This document shows positions 25,559 through 34,068 of a DNA stretch of 64,000 nt, in pieces. The DNA comes from Aldehydirespirator sp965116665 (GTDB taxonomy: Bacteria; Actinomycetota; Acidimicrobiia; Acidimicrobiales; Aldehydirespiratoraceae). The first letter of the stretch is position 1. Every line of letters begins with the position of its first letter. The notes under the pieces were generated by a model, which saw nothing but the letters and a program-made list of their open reading frames with translations, was not told the DNA's origin and did not search any database. The translations under genes were made by a program, and so were the position numbers. The stretch covers positions 1,550,001-1,614,000 of the forward strand of contig OZ220709.1 in NCBI GenBank assembly GCA_965116665.1, in the 5' to 3' direction.

Positions 25559-26779
25559 ATGAACGAGACGAGCAATCGGACCAGACGACTGCGCTGGCTA
25601 GCGGTGCCACTGGCAGCAGCCCTGCTGTTCACAGCCTGCGGAGACGACGACGAGGCGGAGCCGGCCGCCCCGGCGCCGGCACCGGCCGAGGAGGCCGCTC
25701 CGGCGCCCGAACCGGAGCCCGCGGAGGAGCCTGCTCCGGCGGAAGAGCCCGCGGAAGAGCCGGCCGAGGAGCCCGCAGAGGAGCCTGCTCCGGCTGAAGA
25801 GCCTGCCGAAGAGCCAGAGCCCGAGCCGGAGCCCGAGCCCACGGTGCCGCCCGAGCCGATCGACATCCGCCTCGTGACCTGGGGCGCAGCCAAGTTCATC
25901 GACTTCATCGACCTGTACGTGGCCGAGGAGAACGGCTACTTCGCTGAGGCCGGGGTGACCCTCGAGCAGCTCCCGGGCGCGGGCGCGGGCGATGCGGTTC
26001 GCCAGCTTGTGGCCGGCAACGCCGACATAGCCATGGCCGACGCCCTGTCCGGCTTCTTCGCCACCATCGCGGGGGCGGACCTCGAAGGTATCTACTGCCC
26101 GTATACGCAGAACTGGATGACCATGCTCGTCAACACCGGAGCCGGCGTCGATTCGCCGGACGACCTGCGGGGCAAGACGGTGGCCGTCACGTCGCAGGCC
26201 TCCACCAGCAAGTGGTACGCCGCTCTGCTGCTCGCCGACAACGGCATCACCGAGGAGGACGTGACCTTCGCGGCCACCGGCATCGCCTTCGGCGAGGCCC
26301 TTCTCGGCGGGCAGGCCCAGGCCGCATCGACCTGGGGCTCGATCAACTGGGCCCTGCTCGAAGCCGGCGGCATTCCTGAGGACCAGGTCGGCGACTACGA
26401 GATCTGGCAGTACGACCAGGTGCCCGGCCCCAACGACGTGTACTTCGCCAATCGGGACTGGGTTAACGAGAACTCCGACGGCGTCCAACGGTTCATCGAC
26501 GCCTTGGAGAAGGCCAAGCTGTGGATCGAGGAGAACCCCGAGGCCGCGGCCGAGATCGGTTCCCGTTACGCCGTCGGTGCCGACAACATGGATCGCAACC
26601 TCGCGGTGATCGACTACCGGATCCAGATGCAGAACAACGGCCCCGGCGTCGCCGATAACGGCATGGGCTGGTGCGATGTCGCCACCATCCAGGACGTGGC
26701 CGATCAGGCCACCGCGCTCGGGATCCTGCCGGACTCCGCCGACGCCTCGACGGTGATCTCCAACCGGTTCATCAACTAG
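25559..26779 (+). CDS. ABC transporter substrate-binding lipoprotein (NMT1/SsuA/ThiY-like)
   Basis: 406 residues. The signal peptide ends in the lipobox LFTAC with Cys27, followed by a striking acidic Glu/Pro/Ala repeat linker (about 30-97) and a periplasmic-binding domain beginning IDIRLVTWGAAKFIDF. Features of the NMT1/SsuA-like fold include YVAEENGYFAEAGVTLEQLPG, AGDAVRQLVAGNADIAMADAL and DDLRGKTVAVTSQ. This family binds alkanesulfonates, taurine, nitrate, thiamine precursors or N-heterocycles. The start with strong ribosome site is preferred to an upstream in-frame ATG at 25457 because the signal peptide begins here. ATPase and permease genes follow. Confidence 0.9.
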   Translation: MNETSNRTRRLRWLAVPLAAALLFTACGDDDEAEPAAPAPAPAEEAAPAPEPEPAEEPAPAEEPAEEPAEEPAEEPAPAEEPAEEPEPEPEPEPTVPPEPIDIRLVTWGAAKFIDFIDLYVAEENGYFAEAGVTLEQLPGAGAGDAVRQLVAGNADIAMADALSGFFATIAGADLEGIYCPYTQNWMTMLVNTGAGVDSPDDLRGKTVAVTSQASTSKWYAALLLADNGITEEDVTFAATGIAFGEALLGGQAQAASTWGSINWALLEAGGIPEDQVGDYEIWQYDQVPGPNDVYFANRDWVNENSDGVQRFIDALEKAKLWIEENPEAAAEIGSRYAVGADNMDRNLAVIDYRIQMQNNGPGVADNGMGWCDVATIQDVADQATALGILPDSADASTVISNRFIN

Positions 26780-26839
26780 GGCGACAACTAGCCTGACCCC
26801 GGCGGGCGCCGACAGTCCGCCGGGGGTCAGGGGCGGAGC

Positions 26840-27622
26840 GTGAACGACCAGACCGGAGAAGTCTCGGGGCGCGGCCACATCGAGATCGACGGCCTCACCA
26901 AGACCTACGCATCCGACGCGGGCGACATCACGGCCCTGGAAGGAATCGACTTCGATATCGCACCCCGCGAGTTCGTCGGCATCGTGGGGCCCAGCGGCTG
27001 CGGCAAGAGCACGCTGTTGCGCTGCATCGGCGGCCTGATCGCCCCGTCGGACGGAGATGTTCGCATCGGCGGCGAGCTGGTCACCGCACCCGACCGTCGC
27101 ATCGGGTATGTCTTCCAGAAGGCGGTGCTGCTGCCCTGGCGCAGGGTTCTCGACAACGTGATGCTGCCGTTCGAGGTGATGCGCCGTCCCACCGACGACG
27201 ACCGGCGAAAGGCGCACGAGGTGCTGGAGATGGTGGGCCTGTCCGAGTACCTCCAGCACCGGCCGGGCGAGCTGTCGGGAGGCATGCAGCAGCGGGTCTC
27301 GGTGGCCCGGGCGCTGGCGGTGGAGCCTTCGATCCTGCTGATGGATGAGCCCTTCGGAGCGCTCGACGCCCAGACCCGCGACCAGATGAACCTGGAACTG
27401 CTGCGGATCTGGCACGAATCCCAGACCACGGTGGTTTTCGTGACCCACGACATCGGCGAGGCGCTGTTCCTGTCGGATCGGGTGATGGTGATGTCGGCCC
27501 GTCCCGGAAGGGTCCAGGACGTCATCGAGGTGGACTTGGAGCGGCCCCGCACCTTCGAGCAGGTCGAGGGGAACGAGAGGTTCTGGTCACTACGCCAGCG
27601 GATCAGGGAGCAACTGGAATGA
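26840..27622 (+). CDS. ABC transporter ATP-binding protein (SsuB/TauB/ThiZ type)
   Basis: 260 residues, GTG start. Walker A is VGPSGCGKSTLLR, Q-loop YVFQKAVLLPWRR, signature LSGGMQQRV, Walker B LLMDEPFGALD and H-loop VFVTHDIGEALFL. The LPWRRVLDNV pattern after the Q-loop is typical of nitrate/sulfonate/taurine importers. It supplies energy to the permease encoded 40 bp downstream and belongs to the same operon as the lipoprotein. Confidence 0.93.
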   Translation: MNDQTGEVSGRGHIEIDGLTKTYASDAGDITALEGIDFDIAPREFVGIVGPSGCGKSTLLRCIGGLIAPSDGDVRIGGELVTAPDRRIGYVFQKAVLLPWRRVLDNVMLPFEVMRRPTDDDRRKAHEVLEMVGLSEYLQHRPGELSGGMQQRVSVARALAVEPSILLMDEPFGALDAQTRDQMNLELLRIWHESQTTVVFVTHDIGEALFLSDRVMVMSARPGRVQDVIEVDLERPRTFEQVEGNERFWSLRQRIREQLE

Positions 27623-27662
27623 GGCCGGCGCCGGGTCTGAACGGGCCTCCGGAGACGCCGAC

Positions 27663-28478
27663 GTGAAGCGACTGCTACGGGCGGCGCGCTCCGAAGCGTG
27701 GATCGGCCGCGTGCTCGTGCTGCTGTCGGCCGTCGTGCTGATCGTGGTCTGGCACCTGTGGGCCAGAACCAACTCACCGCTGGTCCTGCCCGAGCCGGGT
27801 CCGGTCCTCAGCCGTCTGATCGACTACGTGGGCTCCGGTCGAGCCAATCCCCATATCTGGATCACCGTGCAGGAGATCGTGCTGGGGTTTGCGCTGGGCG
27901 GCGTCGCCGGCATTGGGCTGGGCACCCTGGCCTCCGAGTTCGGGATCGCCCGGCGGGTGATAATGCCCTACGTCATCATCACCCAGGCGCTGCCCAAGTT
28001 CGCGCTGGCGCCGATACTGGTGATCTGGTTCGGCTTCGGCATGACGCCCAAGGTGATCATCGCGGCCCTGATCGCCTTCTTCCCGCTTCTGGAGAACACC
28101 TACCTCGGGCTCACAACGGCACCGGCGGAGATGCTCGAGTTGTTCCGGGCGCTGAGAGCGTCCCGGTGGACGACCCTGACCAAGTGCAAGGCCCTGCACG
28201 CCGTCCCCGCGGTGTTCAGCGGGCTGCGGGTCGCGCTCATGCTGGCGCTGGTGGGCGCAGTGGTGGCCGAGTACGTCGGCGCCAACAAGGGTCTCGGAGC
28301 GCTGATCATCGTGTCGCAGGGCACGCTCGACACCGAGCTGATGTTTGTGGCGTTCGTGCAGCTGACCGTGCTCGGGCTGCTGCTCGACAAGCTCCACGGC
28401 CTCGTGTACCGGCTGGTGATGCGGCGCCTGTACGGCTCGATCGGCGCCGAGATGCGGGCCGCGGGCGTGTCGGTGTGA
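27663..28478 (+). CDS. ABC transporter permease (SsuC/ThiX type)
   Basis: 271 residues with about six membrane segments, GTG start. The permease EAA-type loop is visible as YLGLTTAPAEMLELFRALRASRWTTLTK, and GFALGGVAGIGLGTLASEFGIARR and ALPKFALAPILVIWFGFG are family features. It completes the importer begun at 25559. It overlaps no neighbour but lies 34 bp before the luciferase-like gene, so transporter and enzymes are probably one message. Confidence 0.92.
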   Translation: MKRLLRAARSEAWIGRVLVLLSAVVLIVVWHLWARTNSPLVLPEPGPVLSRLIDYVGSGRANPHIWITVQEIVLGFALGGVAGIGLGTLASEFGIARRVIMPYVIITQALPKFALAPILVIWFGFGMTPKVIIAALIAFFPLLENTYLGLTTAPAEMLELFRALRASRWTTLTKCKALHAVPAVFSGLRVALMLALVGAVVAEYVGANKGLGALIIVSQGTLDTELMFVAFVQLTVLGLLLDKLHGLVYRLVMRRLYGSIGAEMRAAGVSV

Positions 28479-28512
28479 TGCCGACGGGCAGACCGGCGGG
28501 GGCGGGAGGCTG

Positions 28513-29499
28513 ATGGACTTCGGTTGGCGGGTGCCGTCCTACGCCGGGCCCCTCACCACCCCGGACTCGGCGCGGGCGCTGGTCCCGTACTTCGCCCGGG
28601 TGGAGGAGGCCGGCTTCTCCGGGCTCTGGGTGATCGACCACCTGCTGGTCGCGCCCAACGTGTACTCGGTGGCCTGGCAGGATCCCATGATCACTCTGGC
28701 CGTGGCCGCGGGAGCCACCGAGCGAATCCGTTTGGGAACGGCCATCCTCTGCGCACCGTTCCGCCATCCCACTATCGTCGCCAAGGAGGTTGCCAGCCTC
28801 GACAGCCTTTCCGGCGGTGGCCGGGTGGTTCTGGGCGTAGGCACGGGCCACGACGACATGGAGTTTGCTTCAGTGGGCGTACCGAGGCGCGAGCGAGGCC
28901 GGCGAACGGACGAGGCCCTGGAGCTGATCGGGCTATTGCTGAGCACTGACGACGTGAGTTTCGAGGGCACGTACTACAGCGTCGACGACGGCACGACCCT
29001 CTACCCGCGGCCACGGCACCCGGTCCCGATCTGGATCGGCGGCGGCACCCAGGTGCATGTGGTCGACAACGTGGACACGCCCGACATGGCACCGGCGGTC
29101 CTGGCCCGGATCGGCCGTCACGACGGATGGATCTGCCGATCCAGCGGCACCAGCCCCGAGATCGTGGCCGGCGACATAACGTCGGTGCGCAGCTATCTGG
29201 CGGCTCGACGGGATATGAGCACCTTCACGATGTCGCACGCCCAGTGGCTGCACATAGTCGATTCCGGCGACCGCGACAAGGTGCTCGCCGAGCAGCTCGC
29301 GGCCTACCGCACGGTGATGGATGTCAAGCGCTCCGACGCCGACCTGCAGAACGCCTACCTGTTCGGCACCATCGACGAGATGACAGCCCGCATCCGGGCT
29401 CTCGCCGGGGCCGGGATCGACCATCTCATCATCAACCCTCTGACTGACGATCCCCGTCAGATCGACCTGTTCGCCGACAAGATCATGGCCAACGTCTGA
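28513..29499 (+). CDS. LLM-class flavin-dependent oxidoreductase
   Basis: 328 residues, luciferase-like TIM barrel: SGLWVIDHLLVAPNVYSVAW, MITLAVAAGATERIRLGTAIL, RHPTIVAKEVASLDSLSGGR, VLGVGTGHDDMEF and PIWIGGGTQVHVVD. These enzymes add oxygen to, or reduce, a small substrate using reduced flavin or F420. In this operon (importer upstream, enamidase-like hydrolase downstream) it is the likely ring-oxidising step, comparable in role to RutA in pyrimidine breakdown. That comparison is functional analogy, not homology assigned to RutA. Confidence 0.88.
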   Translation: MDFGWRVPSYAGPLTTPDSARALVPYFARVEEAGFSGLWVIDHLLVAPNVYSVAWQDPMITLAVAAGATERIRLGTAILCAPFRHPTIVAKEVASLDSLSGGGRVVLGVGTGHDDMEFASVGVPRRERGRRTDEALELIGLLLSTDDVSFEGTYYSVDDGTTLYPRPRHPVPIWIGGGTQVHVVDNVDTPDMAPAVLARIGRHDGWICRSSGTSPEIVAGDITSVRSYLAARRDMSTFTMSHAQWLHIVDSGDRDKVLAEQLAAYRTVMDVKRSDADLQNAYLFGTIDEMTARIRALAGAGIDHLIINPLTDDPRQIDLFADKIMANV

Positions 29500-29573
29500 A
29501 GACGCCGACCTGCTGTGTCCAGCCGAGCCGGCCCAGGCCGCACGCACGCACTACGACTCACGGAGGTGACCCA

Positions 29574-30737
29574 ATGCAACTCGTACTCCACAACATCGGC
29601 CAGGTGCTGACCGGGGTGCTCGACGCGCCGACGCTTGACGCCGACACGATTGTCATTGACGGCGGTCGCATCGCCTCCCTCGACGCCGGCGCGGCCACGA
29701 CCGCCGATGTCGTGGTCGACTGCAAGGGCATGACGGTGGCGCCCGGTCTCGTCGACACCCACGTACATCCCACCCTCGGGGACTATGCGCCCAAGCAGCA
29801 GTCGGTGGGGTATCTCGAGCGCATGATGCACGGAGCGGTCACCAGGGCCGTCTCCGCGGGAGAGGTCCACGCGCCGGGCCGCTCCGGCGCCGAGTCGGCG
29901 CTGGGAATCGCCCTCGGAGCGTTCCATTCCTTCGAACGGCACCGGCCCTCGGGAATGAAGGTTCATGGCGGGGCGATGCTGCTGGAGAAGGACACCGAGA
30001 CGTCCCACATCGACCGGGCCTTCGCCGCCGGCATGCGGATCATCGGCGAGATAGGAGTGGGCTCGCTCAAGGACCCGGAGCGGGCCGGCGAGTTGTCGTT
30101 GTACGCCCGAGAGCTGGGCATGACCGTGCACATGCACTGCGGCTGCACATCCGACCGGGGGCCCGGCGGCGACGAGCACCCGTACTTCTCGGCTGAGGAC
30201 GTGATGGAGGCGCGACCGTCGATCGCGTCGCACGCCAACACCTTCGCCTCGCTGTCGGACGCCGACATCGACATGCTCTGCGAGGACGGCGGCCCGCCCT
30301 TCGTGGAGGTGGTGCAGGCCGGCGGCACCCGCTCGATGCTGCGGGTGGTGGAGGGCCTGGCCGAGCGCGGCCGGCTCGACCGGCTGCTGATCGGCACCGA
30401 CACGCCCACCGGCTACGGCGTGACGTCGCTGGGTGTCCTCAAGACCATCGGAGACATCTGCTCGCTCGCCGGTGTGGCGCCCGAGACCGCCTGGGCCATC
30501 GCCTCGGGCGGCGGGGCCGCGGCCTTCGGTTCCGACGGCAACGTGATCGAGCGGGGGGCTGTCGCCGACCTTGTGGTGATGGACACGTCTCTGGGGTCGG
30601 TCCACGACACTGCCATCGACGCGATGGCGGCGGGGGAGTTCCCCGGAGTGGCGGTGGTGATCACCGACGGCGCGGTCCGGGTACGGGGCTCGCTGTGCAC
30701 CCTGCGGGCCCGCCGGGTGGCTGACATCGAGGGCTGA
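29574..30737 (+). CDS. enamidase-like amidohydrolase
   Basis: 387 residues. It starts with the sandwich strand MQLVLHNIGQVLTGVLDAP and reaches GMTVAPGLVDTHVHPTLGDY, with His63 and His65 as the first metal ligands. Features that point to enamidase (the nicotinate-degradation enzyme hydrolysing 1,4,5,6-tetrahydro-6-oxonicotinate) are AVSAGEVHAPGR, PSGMKVHGGAMLLEKD, MRIIGEIGVGS and VHMHCGC. The C-terminus ends LVVMDTSLGSVHDT before a final strand. An ACGGAGGTGA at 29560-29569 gives a strong ribosome site. It probably opens a cyclic amide produced upstream. Hydantoinase-like or other cyclic-amide activity remains possible. Confidence 0.78.
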   Translation: MQLVLHNIGQVLTGVLDAPTLDADTIVIDGGRIASLDAGAATTADVVVDCKGMTVAPGLVDTHVHPTLGDYAPKQQSVGYLERMMHGAVTRAVSAGEVHAPGRSGAESALGIALGAFHSFERHRPSGMKVHGGAMLLEKDTETSHIDRAFAAGMRIIGEIGVGSLKDPERAGELSLYARELGMTVHMHCGCTSDRGPGGDEHPYFSAEDVMEARPSIASHANTFASLSDADIDMLCEDGGPPFVEVVQAGGTRSMLRVVEGLAERGRLDRLLIGTDTPTGYGVTSLGVLKTIGDICSLAGVAPETAWAIASGGGAAAFGSDGNVIERGAVADLVVMDTSLGSVHDTAIDAMAAGEFPGVAVVITDGAVRVRGSLCTLRARRVADIEG

Positions 30738-30746
30738 GGGCGCCGG

Positions 30747-31964
30747 TCAGCGGTTGCGGTCACGGCCGACTACGCCGGCGGAGACCAGAGCCTCGATCTC
30801 GGCGTCGCTGCGGCCCAGCGATCGCAGGATCTCGTCGCTGTGCTCTCCGAGCCGGGGCGCCATGCCCCTCGGGGCCCAGGCCGTGTCCGAGAAGTCGACC
30901 GGGGTGGCCACCATCGTCGACGTGCTCGTGCCGTCGGGCACCTCCACCAATCCTCCCGCGGCCGAGAACTGGGGGTCGGCCAGCAGGTCGTCGGGCGACT
31001 GGATGGGCGCCCAGAACAGCTCCGGCTCGGCTGCGAAGGTCTCGGCCCACTCGTCGAGGGACTTGGTGGCGAAGATCTCGTCCAGTTCGACGACCAGGCC
31101 GGCTGCGTTGTGGCGGCGGCCTCGGGCCGTGCCGTAGCGCTCATCGTCGAGCCAGTCGGGCCGTCCGACCGCCCGGGTCAGCGGCGCCCAGTGGCGGTCC
31201 GGCTCCAGGCCTACCAGCCAGAACCTGCGGCCGTCGCCCGCGGTGTAGTTGTTCATGGCCGGGTTGCCCATGTTGTCGCGCCTGCCGATGTTCAGAGTGA
31301 GTCCCCAGCCGAGGGTGATCGACAGGTCGAAGCTGATCGTGTAGACGCCCTGGCGCAGCAGCGAGGTGCTGACCACCTGGCCCTCGCCGGTGCGCTCCCG
31401 GGCCAGCAGCGCAGCGCAGACTCCGGCTGCGGTGGCCAGACCGGTGCTGTGGTCCCCCATGCCACCTCGCTGGAAGGGTGGATCGCTGCCTTCGGGGGTC
31501 AGCAGGTGGGCGATGCCCGAGCGGGCCCAGAACCCGGCCACATCGAACGCGCCGCTGCCGGCCTCGGCGCCGTCCATCCCGTAGCCGGTGATGGCCGCGT
31601 AGACCAGCCGGCGGTGGCGGGCCGTCACCGACGAGTGGTCGAGGCCCAGGCGGTCCAGTCCGCCGAGACGCACGTTGGTGATGAACACGTCGGCGCCGGC
31701 CAGAAGCTCGTCGATGACGGCGTGTCCCTCGCCGGTGGTCAGGTCCAGGGCGATACTGCGCTTGCCCCGGTTGTCCATGTCGAACACCGGGTTGGTGGGC
31801 ATGTCCCCGCCGAGGATGTATTGGAACAGCCGGCCCGGATCACCGCTGATGGGCTCCACCTTCACGACATCGGCGCCCCAGTCGGCCAGGATGCCGCCCG
31901 CGGCCGGTCCGGCTACCCACACTCCGAGTTCTACGACCCGGATCCCTTCCAACGGCCCCGCCAT
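30747..31964 (-). CDS. CaiB/BaiF-family CoA transferase
   Basis: 405 residues opening GIRVVELGVWVAGPAAGGILADWGADVVKVE, the type III CoA-transferase signature, with NRGKRSIALDL, GAFDVAGFWARSG (catalytic Asp in the FDV element) and GMGDHSTGLATAAGVCAALL. It moves CoA between carboxylic acids through an enzyme-bound anhydride. The absence of an adjacent partner indicates a single-subunit enzyme. It is convergent with the enamidase-like gene (10-bp gap) and divergent from the M20 gene, so it may be regulated separately but belongs to the same degradative region. Confidence 0.9.
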   Translation of the reverse strand: MAGPLEGIRVVELGVWVAGPAAGGILADWGADVVKVEPISGDPGRLFQYILGGDMPTNPVFDMDNRGKRSIALDLTTGEGHAVIDELLAGADVFITNVRLGGLDRLGLDHSSVTARHRRLVYAAITGYGMDGAEAGSGAFDVAGFWARSGIAHLLTPEGSDPPFQRGGMGDHSTGLATAAGVCAALLARERTGEGQVVSTSLLRQGVYTISFDLSITLGWGLTLNIGRRDNMGNPAMNNYTAGDGRRFWLVGLEPDRHWAPLTRAVGRPDWLDDERYGTARGRRHNAAGLVVELDEIFATKSLDEWAETFAAEPELFWAPIQSPDDLLADPQFSAAGGLVEVPDGTSTSTMVATPVDFSDTAWAPRGMAPRLGEHSDEILRSLGRSDAEIEALVSAGVVGRDRNR

Positions 31965-32088
31965 CGGGGCTGAACGGTAGCGGCCCCGGCCCGGCTGTGG
32001 TCCGGCCCGAAGCCGGTCGGTGTTGGCGCGTCGCGGCGAGGCGCAGCAAAGTCAGCGTCAAGATCGACACCATCGACGGGGAGCGGCC

Positions 32089-33369
32089 ATGACCGGAGCT
32101 GAGCACGACCTGCGACACCGGGTCTTCGAGCTCATAGAGGCCGATCGGGAGCTGCTGGCCGAGACATGCCTGGAACTGGGCAACACCTACGGGCCGTGCG
32201 GGCACGAGCAGCCGGTGGCCCACGCGGTCAGCGCCTGGTACGAGCGCCACGGCATTCCGGCCCGCCAGCAGCAGATCCTGGGTGACCGGTCCAACGTCAT
32301 CGCCACGCTGGCCGGGTCGAGACCGGGAGCCAGGAGCCTGATCTTCAACGCCCACCTCGACACCGAGATCAGCGGCCCCGACCACGCCAACCTCATGGAG
32401 TCGAGCGATCCCAACCTGGTGGGGGCCTGGCGCGAGGGCGACCGCATCTTCGGCCACACCGTGCTCAACGACCGGGGCTGCATGTCGGTGTTCATGGTGA
32501 TGGCCAAGGCGCTGCAGGCAGCAGGCGCCCAACTCGGCGGCGACGTTATCCTCACGTCGGTGGTGGGCGAGACCGGCATGGCGCCGGTCGACGAGTACCA
32601 GGGCCTCAACTACGAGGGCAAGGGCTTCGGCACCCGCCATCTGGTAGACCACGGCGTGCGGGCCGACTATGCGCTGGTGGCTGAGACCACGGCCTGGTCG
32701 CAATCGTGGATCGAGTGCGGCGCGATGTACCTGAAGATCACGCTGCGGGGTCGCAACATGTACACGCCCCGGCTGATCCGCGAGCCGGACCTTCCCGACC
32801 ATCCCAACGCCATCGTCAAGGGCGCGGTGGTGGCCACGGTCCTGGAGGCGTGGGGTATCGACTACGAGGAGCGAAACTCCTACATGTCTGAGCTTGGCGA
32901 GGTCCGGCCCAAGGCCCAGGTCGGGGCGATCCGCGGCGGCGTGCCCTACCGGCCCAACCGCTCGTCGCCGGTGTGCAAGCTCTACATGGACGTGCGCACC
33001 CCGCCGGGGGCCGACCAGGACGCGGTGGTCGACGAGGTGCGGGCGGTGGCCCGGTCGGTGGACCCTGCCGCCGAGGTGGACTGCTACATGGCCAAGGCGG
33101 GCCGGGTCGGCACCGGCGTCGGTCCGCTACGCGACTCGGTCGAGCGGGCCTACGGCGAGATCGTCGGGGGAGCCACGCCGCCTCCGCAGGTGGCCCACAC
33201 GTCCATGTGGCGCGACACCAACATCTTCAACGCGGTCGGGATCCCGTCGCTGACCTTCGGCCCGCCCCGGGGCTCGGCTGCGGTGCAGGGCACCGGCCAC
33301 TTCGAGCTGGACGACCTGGTGGCCGCGGCCAAGGTCTACGCCGCGGTGGCCATGGACCTCTGCGCCTGA
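32089..33369 (+). CDS. M20-family metallopeptidase/amidohydrolase
   Basis: 426 residues from the ATG at 32089, with GGGGAG at 32078-32083; the frame is open 69 bp further upstream but without a good start. M20 features include FNAHLDTE (first metal His and bridging Asp), TVLNDRGCMSVFMVMAKAL, SVVGETG (the Glu base; the usual second Glu is Thr), and the C-terminal TGHFELDDLV His. It belongs to the ArgE/DapE/carboxypeptidase G2 group that hydrolyses N-acyl or carbamoyl amino acids. With the enamidase-like and luciferase-like enzymes it could finish ring-opening catabolism. Specific substrate unknown. Confidence 0.87.
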   Translation: MTGAEHDLRHRVFELIEADRELLAETCLELGNTYGPCGHEQPVAHAVSAWYERHGIPARQQQILGDRSNVIATLAGSRPGARSLIFNAHLDTEISGPDHANLMESSDPNLVGAWREGDRIFGHTVLNDRGCMSVFMVMAKALQAAGAQLGGDVILTSVVGETGMAPVDEYQGLNYEGKGFGTRHLVDHGVRADYALVAETTAWSQSWIECGAMYLKITLRGRNMYTPRLIREPDLPDHPNAIVKGAVVATVLEAWGIDYEERNSYMSELGEVRPKAQVGAIRGGVPYRPNRSSPVCKLYMDVRTPPGADQDAVVDEVRAVARSVDPAAEVDCYMAKAGRVGTGVGPLRDSVERAYGEIVGGATPPPQVAHTSMWRDTNIFNAVGIPSLTFGPPRGSAAVQGTGHFELDDLVAAAKVYAAVAMDLCA

Positions 33370-33382
33370 GGCCACCCGTCGA

Positions 33383-33408
33383 CCGGCGGTCGGCTCCGCA
33401 GCCGCCGG
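33383..33408 (+). terminator. hairpin after the M20 gene, likely terminator
   Basis: CCGGCGG at 33383-33389 pairs perfectly with CCGCCGG at 33402-33408 around a 12-base loop, 14 bases after the M20 stop codon. No U-tract follows, as is common for actinobacterial terminators. A second, longer hairpin follows immediately. Confidence 0.45.
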
Positions 33409-33410
33409 CG

Positions 33411-33462
33411 GCGTCTGTGTGCAGAGAGTCGGGCCATACCCCGGGAAACTGCACACAGAGGC
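33411..33462. repeat. long inverted repeat (11-bp perfect arms), likely bidirectional terminator
   Basis: TCTGTGTGCAG at 33414-33424 is the exact reverse complement of CTGCACACAGA at 33449-33459, and two more pairs extend the stem after one mismatch. The 24-base loop holds a smaller CGGG/CCCG pairing. The structure sits between the M20 gene on the plus strand and a minus-strand glucosidase remnant, so it would terminate both. An operator for a dimeric regulator is the alternative. Confidence 0.5.
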
Positions 33463-33472
33463 ATCGGGCCGT

Positions 33473-33634
33473 TCAGATTGGTCGGGCCGAGGCCGTGTCC
33501 AGTCCGACCGACAACTCGCCCGACAGGCAGCCCAGCTTCTCCTCCAGGGTCATCATGGCCACGAGGGCGTCGGCCTCGACCCGGGCGTCGGCACCTTGAG
33601 CCACCCGCGCCGCGGCCTCATCGAACGCGGTCAT
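33473..33634 (-). pseudogene. N-terminal remnant of a GH3 beta-glucosidase
   Basis: A 53-codon frame on the minus strand starts at an ATG (33634) with a good GGGAGG just upstream (33640-33645). The protein reads MTAFDEAAARVAQ, then ADALVAMMTLEEKLGCLSGE, the opening helix of a family 3 glycoside hydrolase subgroup, and then ends at TGA after a short unrelated tail. Full GH3 enzymes are 600 residues or more, so over 90 percent is missing. The intact start and ribosome site with a missing body indicate a deletion or insertion event at this point, which fits the adjacent toxin-antitoxin and transposase remnants. Confidence 0.65.
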
Positions 33635-33816
33635 GTCGCCTCCCGTGCCTTCACCGGCTCAGGCTCGACACCGAACACCAGCGCCCGCACACCCCGACAA
33701 TAATCCAGTCGAAGGCGAGTAGGCCCTAATCCATGCGGGAGATTCAGTAATCTTCATATAGTATAGTGCTATTACATATTGAACTGCACAGCAGAAGTGA
33801 TGCTATGATATCACCC

Positions 33817-34065
33817 ATGAGGACCATCATCACGATGCCCGACCACATGCACGCTCAAGCCAAGCAGCGCGCTGCCGAACTCGGCATCAGCTTCGCGGAG
33901 TTCGCTCGGCGCCTCTTCGAGAAGGAGTTGAGCCTGCCGGCGCCCCAAGGTGACATCGACTCCATCTGCGGGATGGTTACCGGAACGCCGTTCGACATGG
34001 CCAGTGACGGCCAGCGGATCATCGGCGAAGCGGCGGACAGCCTCCTCACCGACAGGCGTAGCTAG
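33817..34065 (+). CDS. VapB-like ribbon-helix-helix antitoxin
   Basis: 82 residues from the ATG at 33817; an ATG at 33805 adds four codons. The N-terminus MRTIITMPDHMHAQAKQRAAELGISFAEFARRL is a ribbon-helix-helix DNA-binding domain; the C-terminal segment FDMASDGQRIIGEAADS would occupy the toxin active site. The PIN toxin gene starts 3 bp after the stop. Upstream DNA (33742-33780) is unusually AT-rich with TATAGT hexamers and TGATATCA at 33806-33813, a likely promoter/operator for autoregulation, as in known VapBC modules. Confidence 0.75.
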   Translation: MRTIITMPDHMHAQAKQRAAELGISFAEFARRLFEKELSLPAPQGDIDSICGMVTGTPFDMASDGQRIIGEAADSLLTDRRS

Positions 34066-34068
34066 AAC

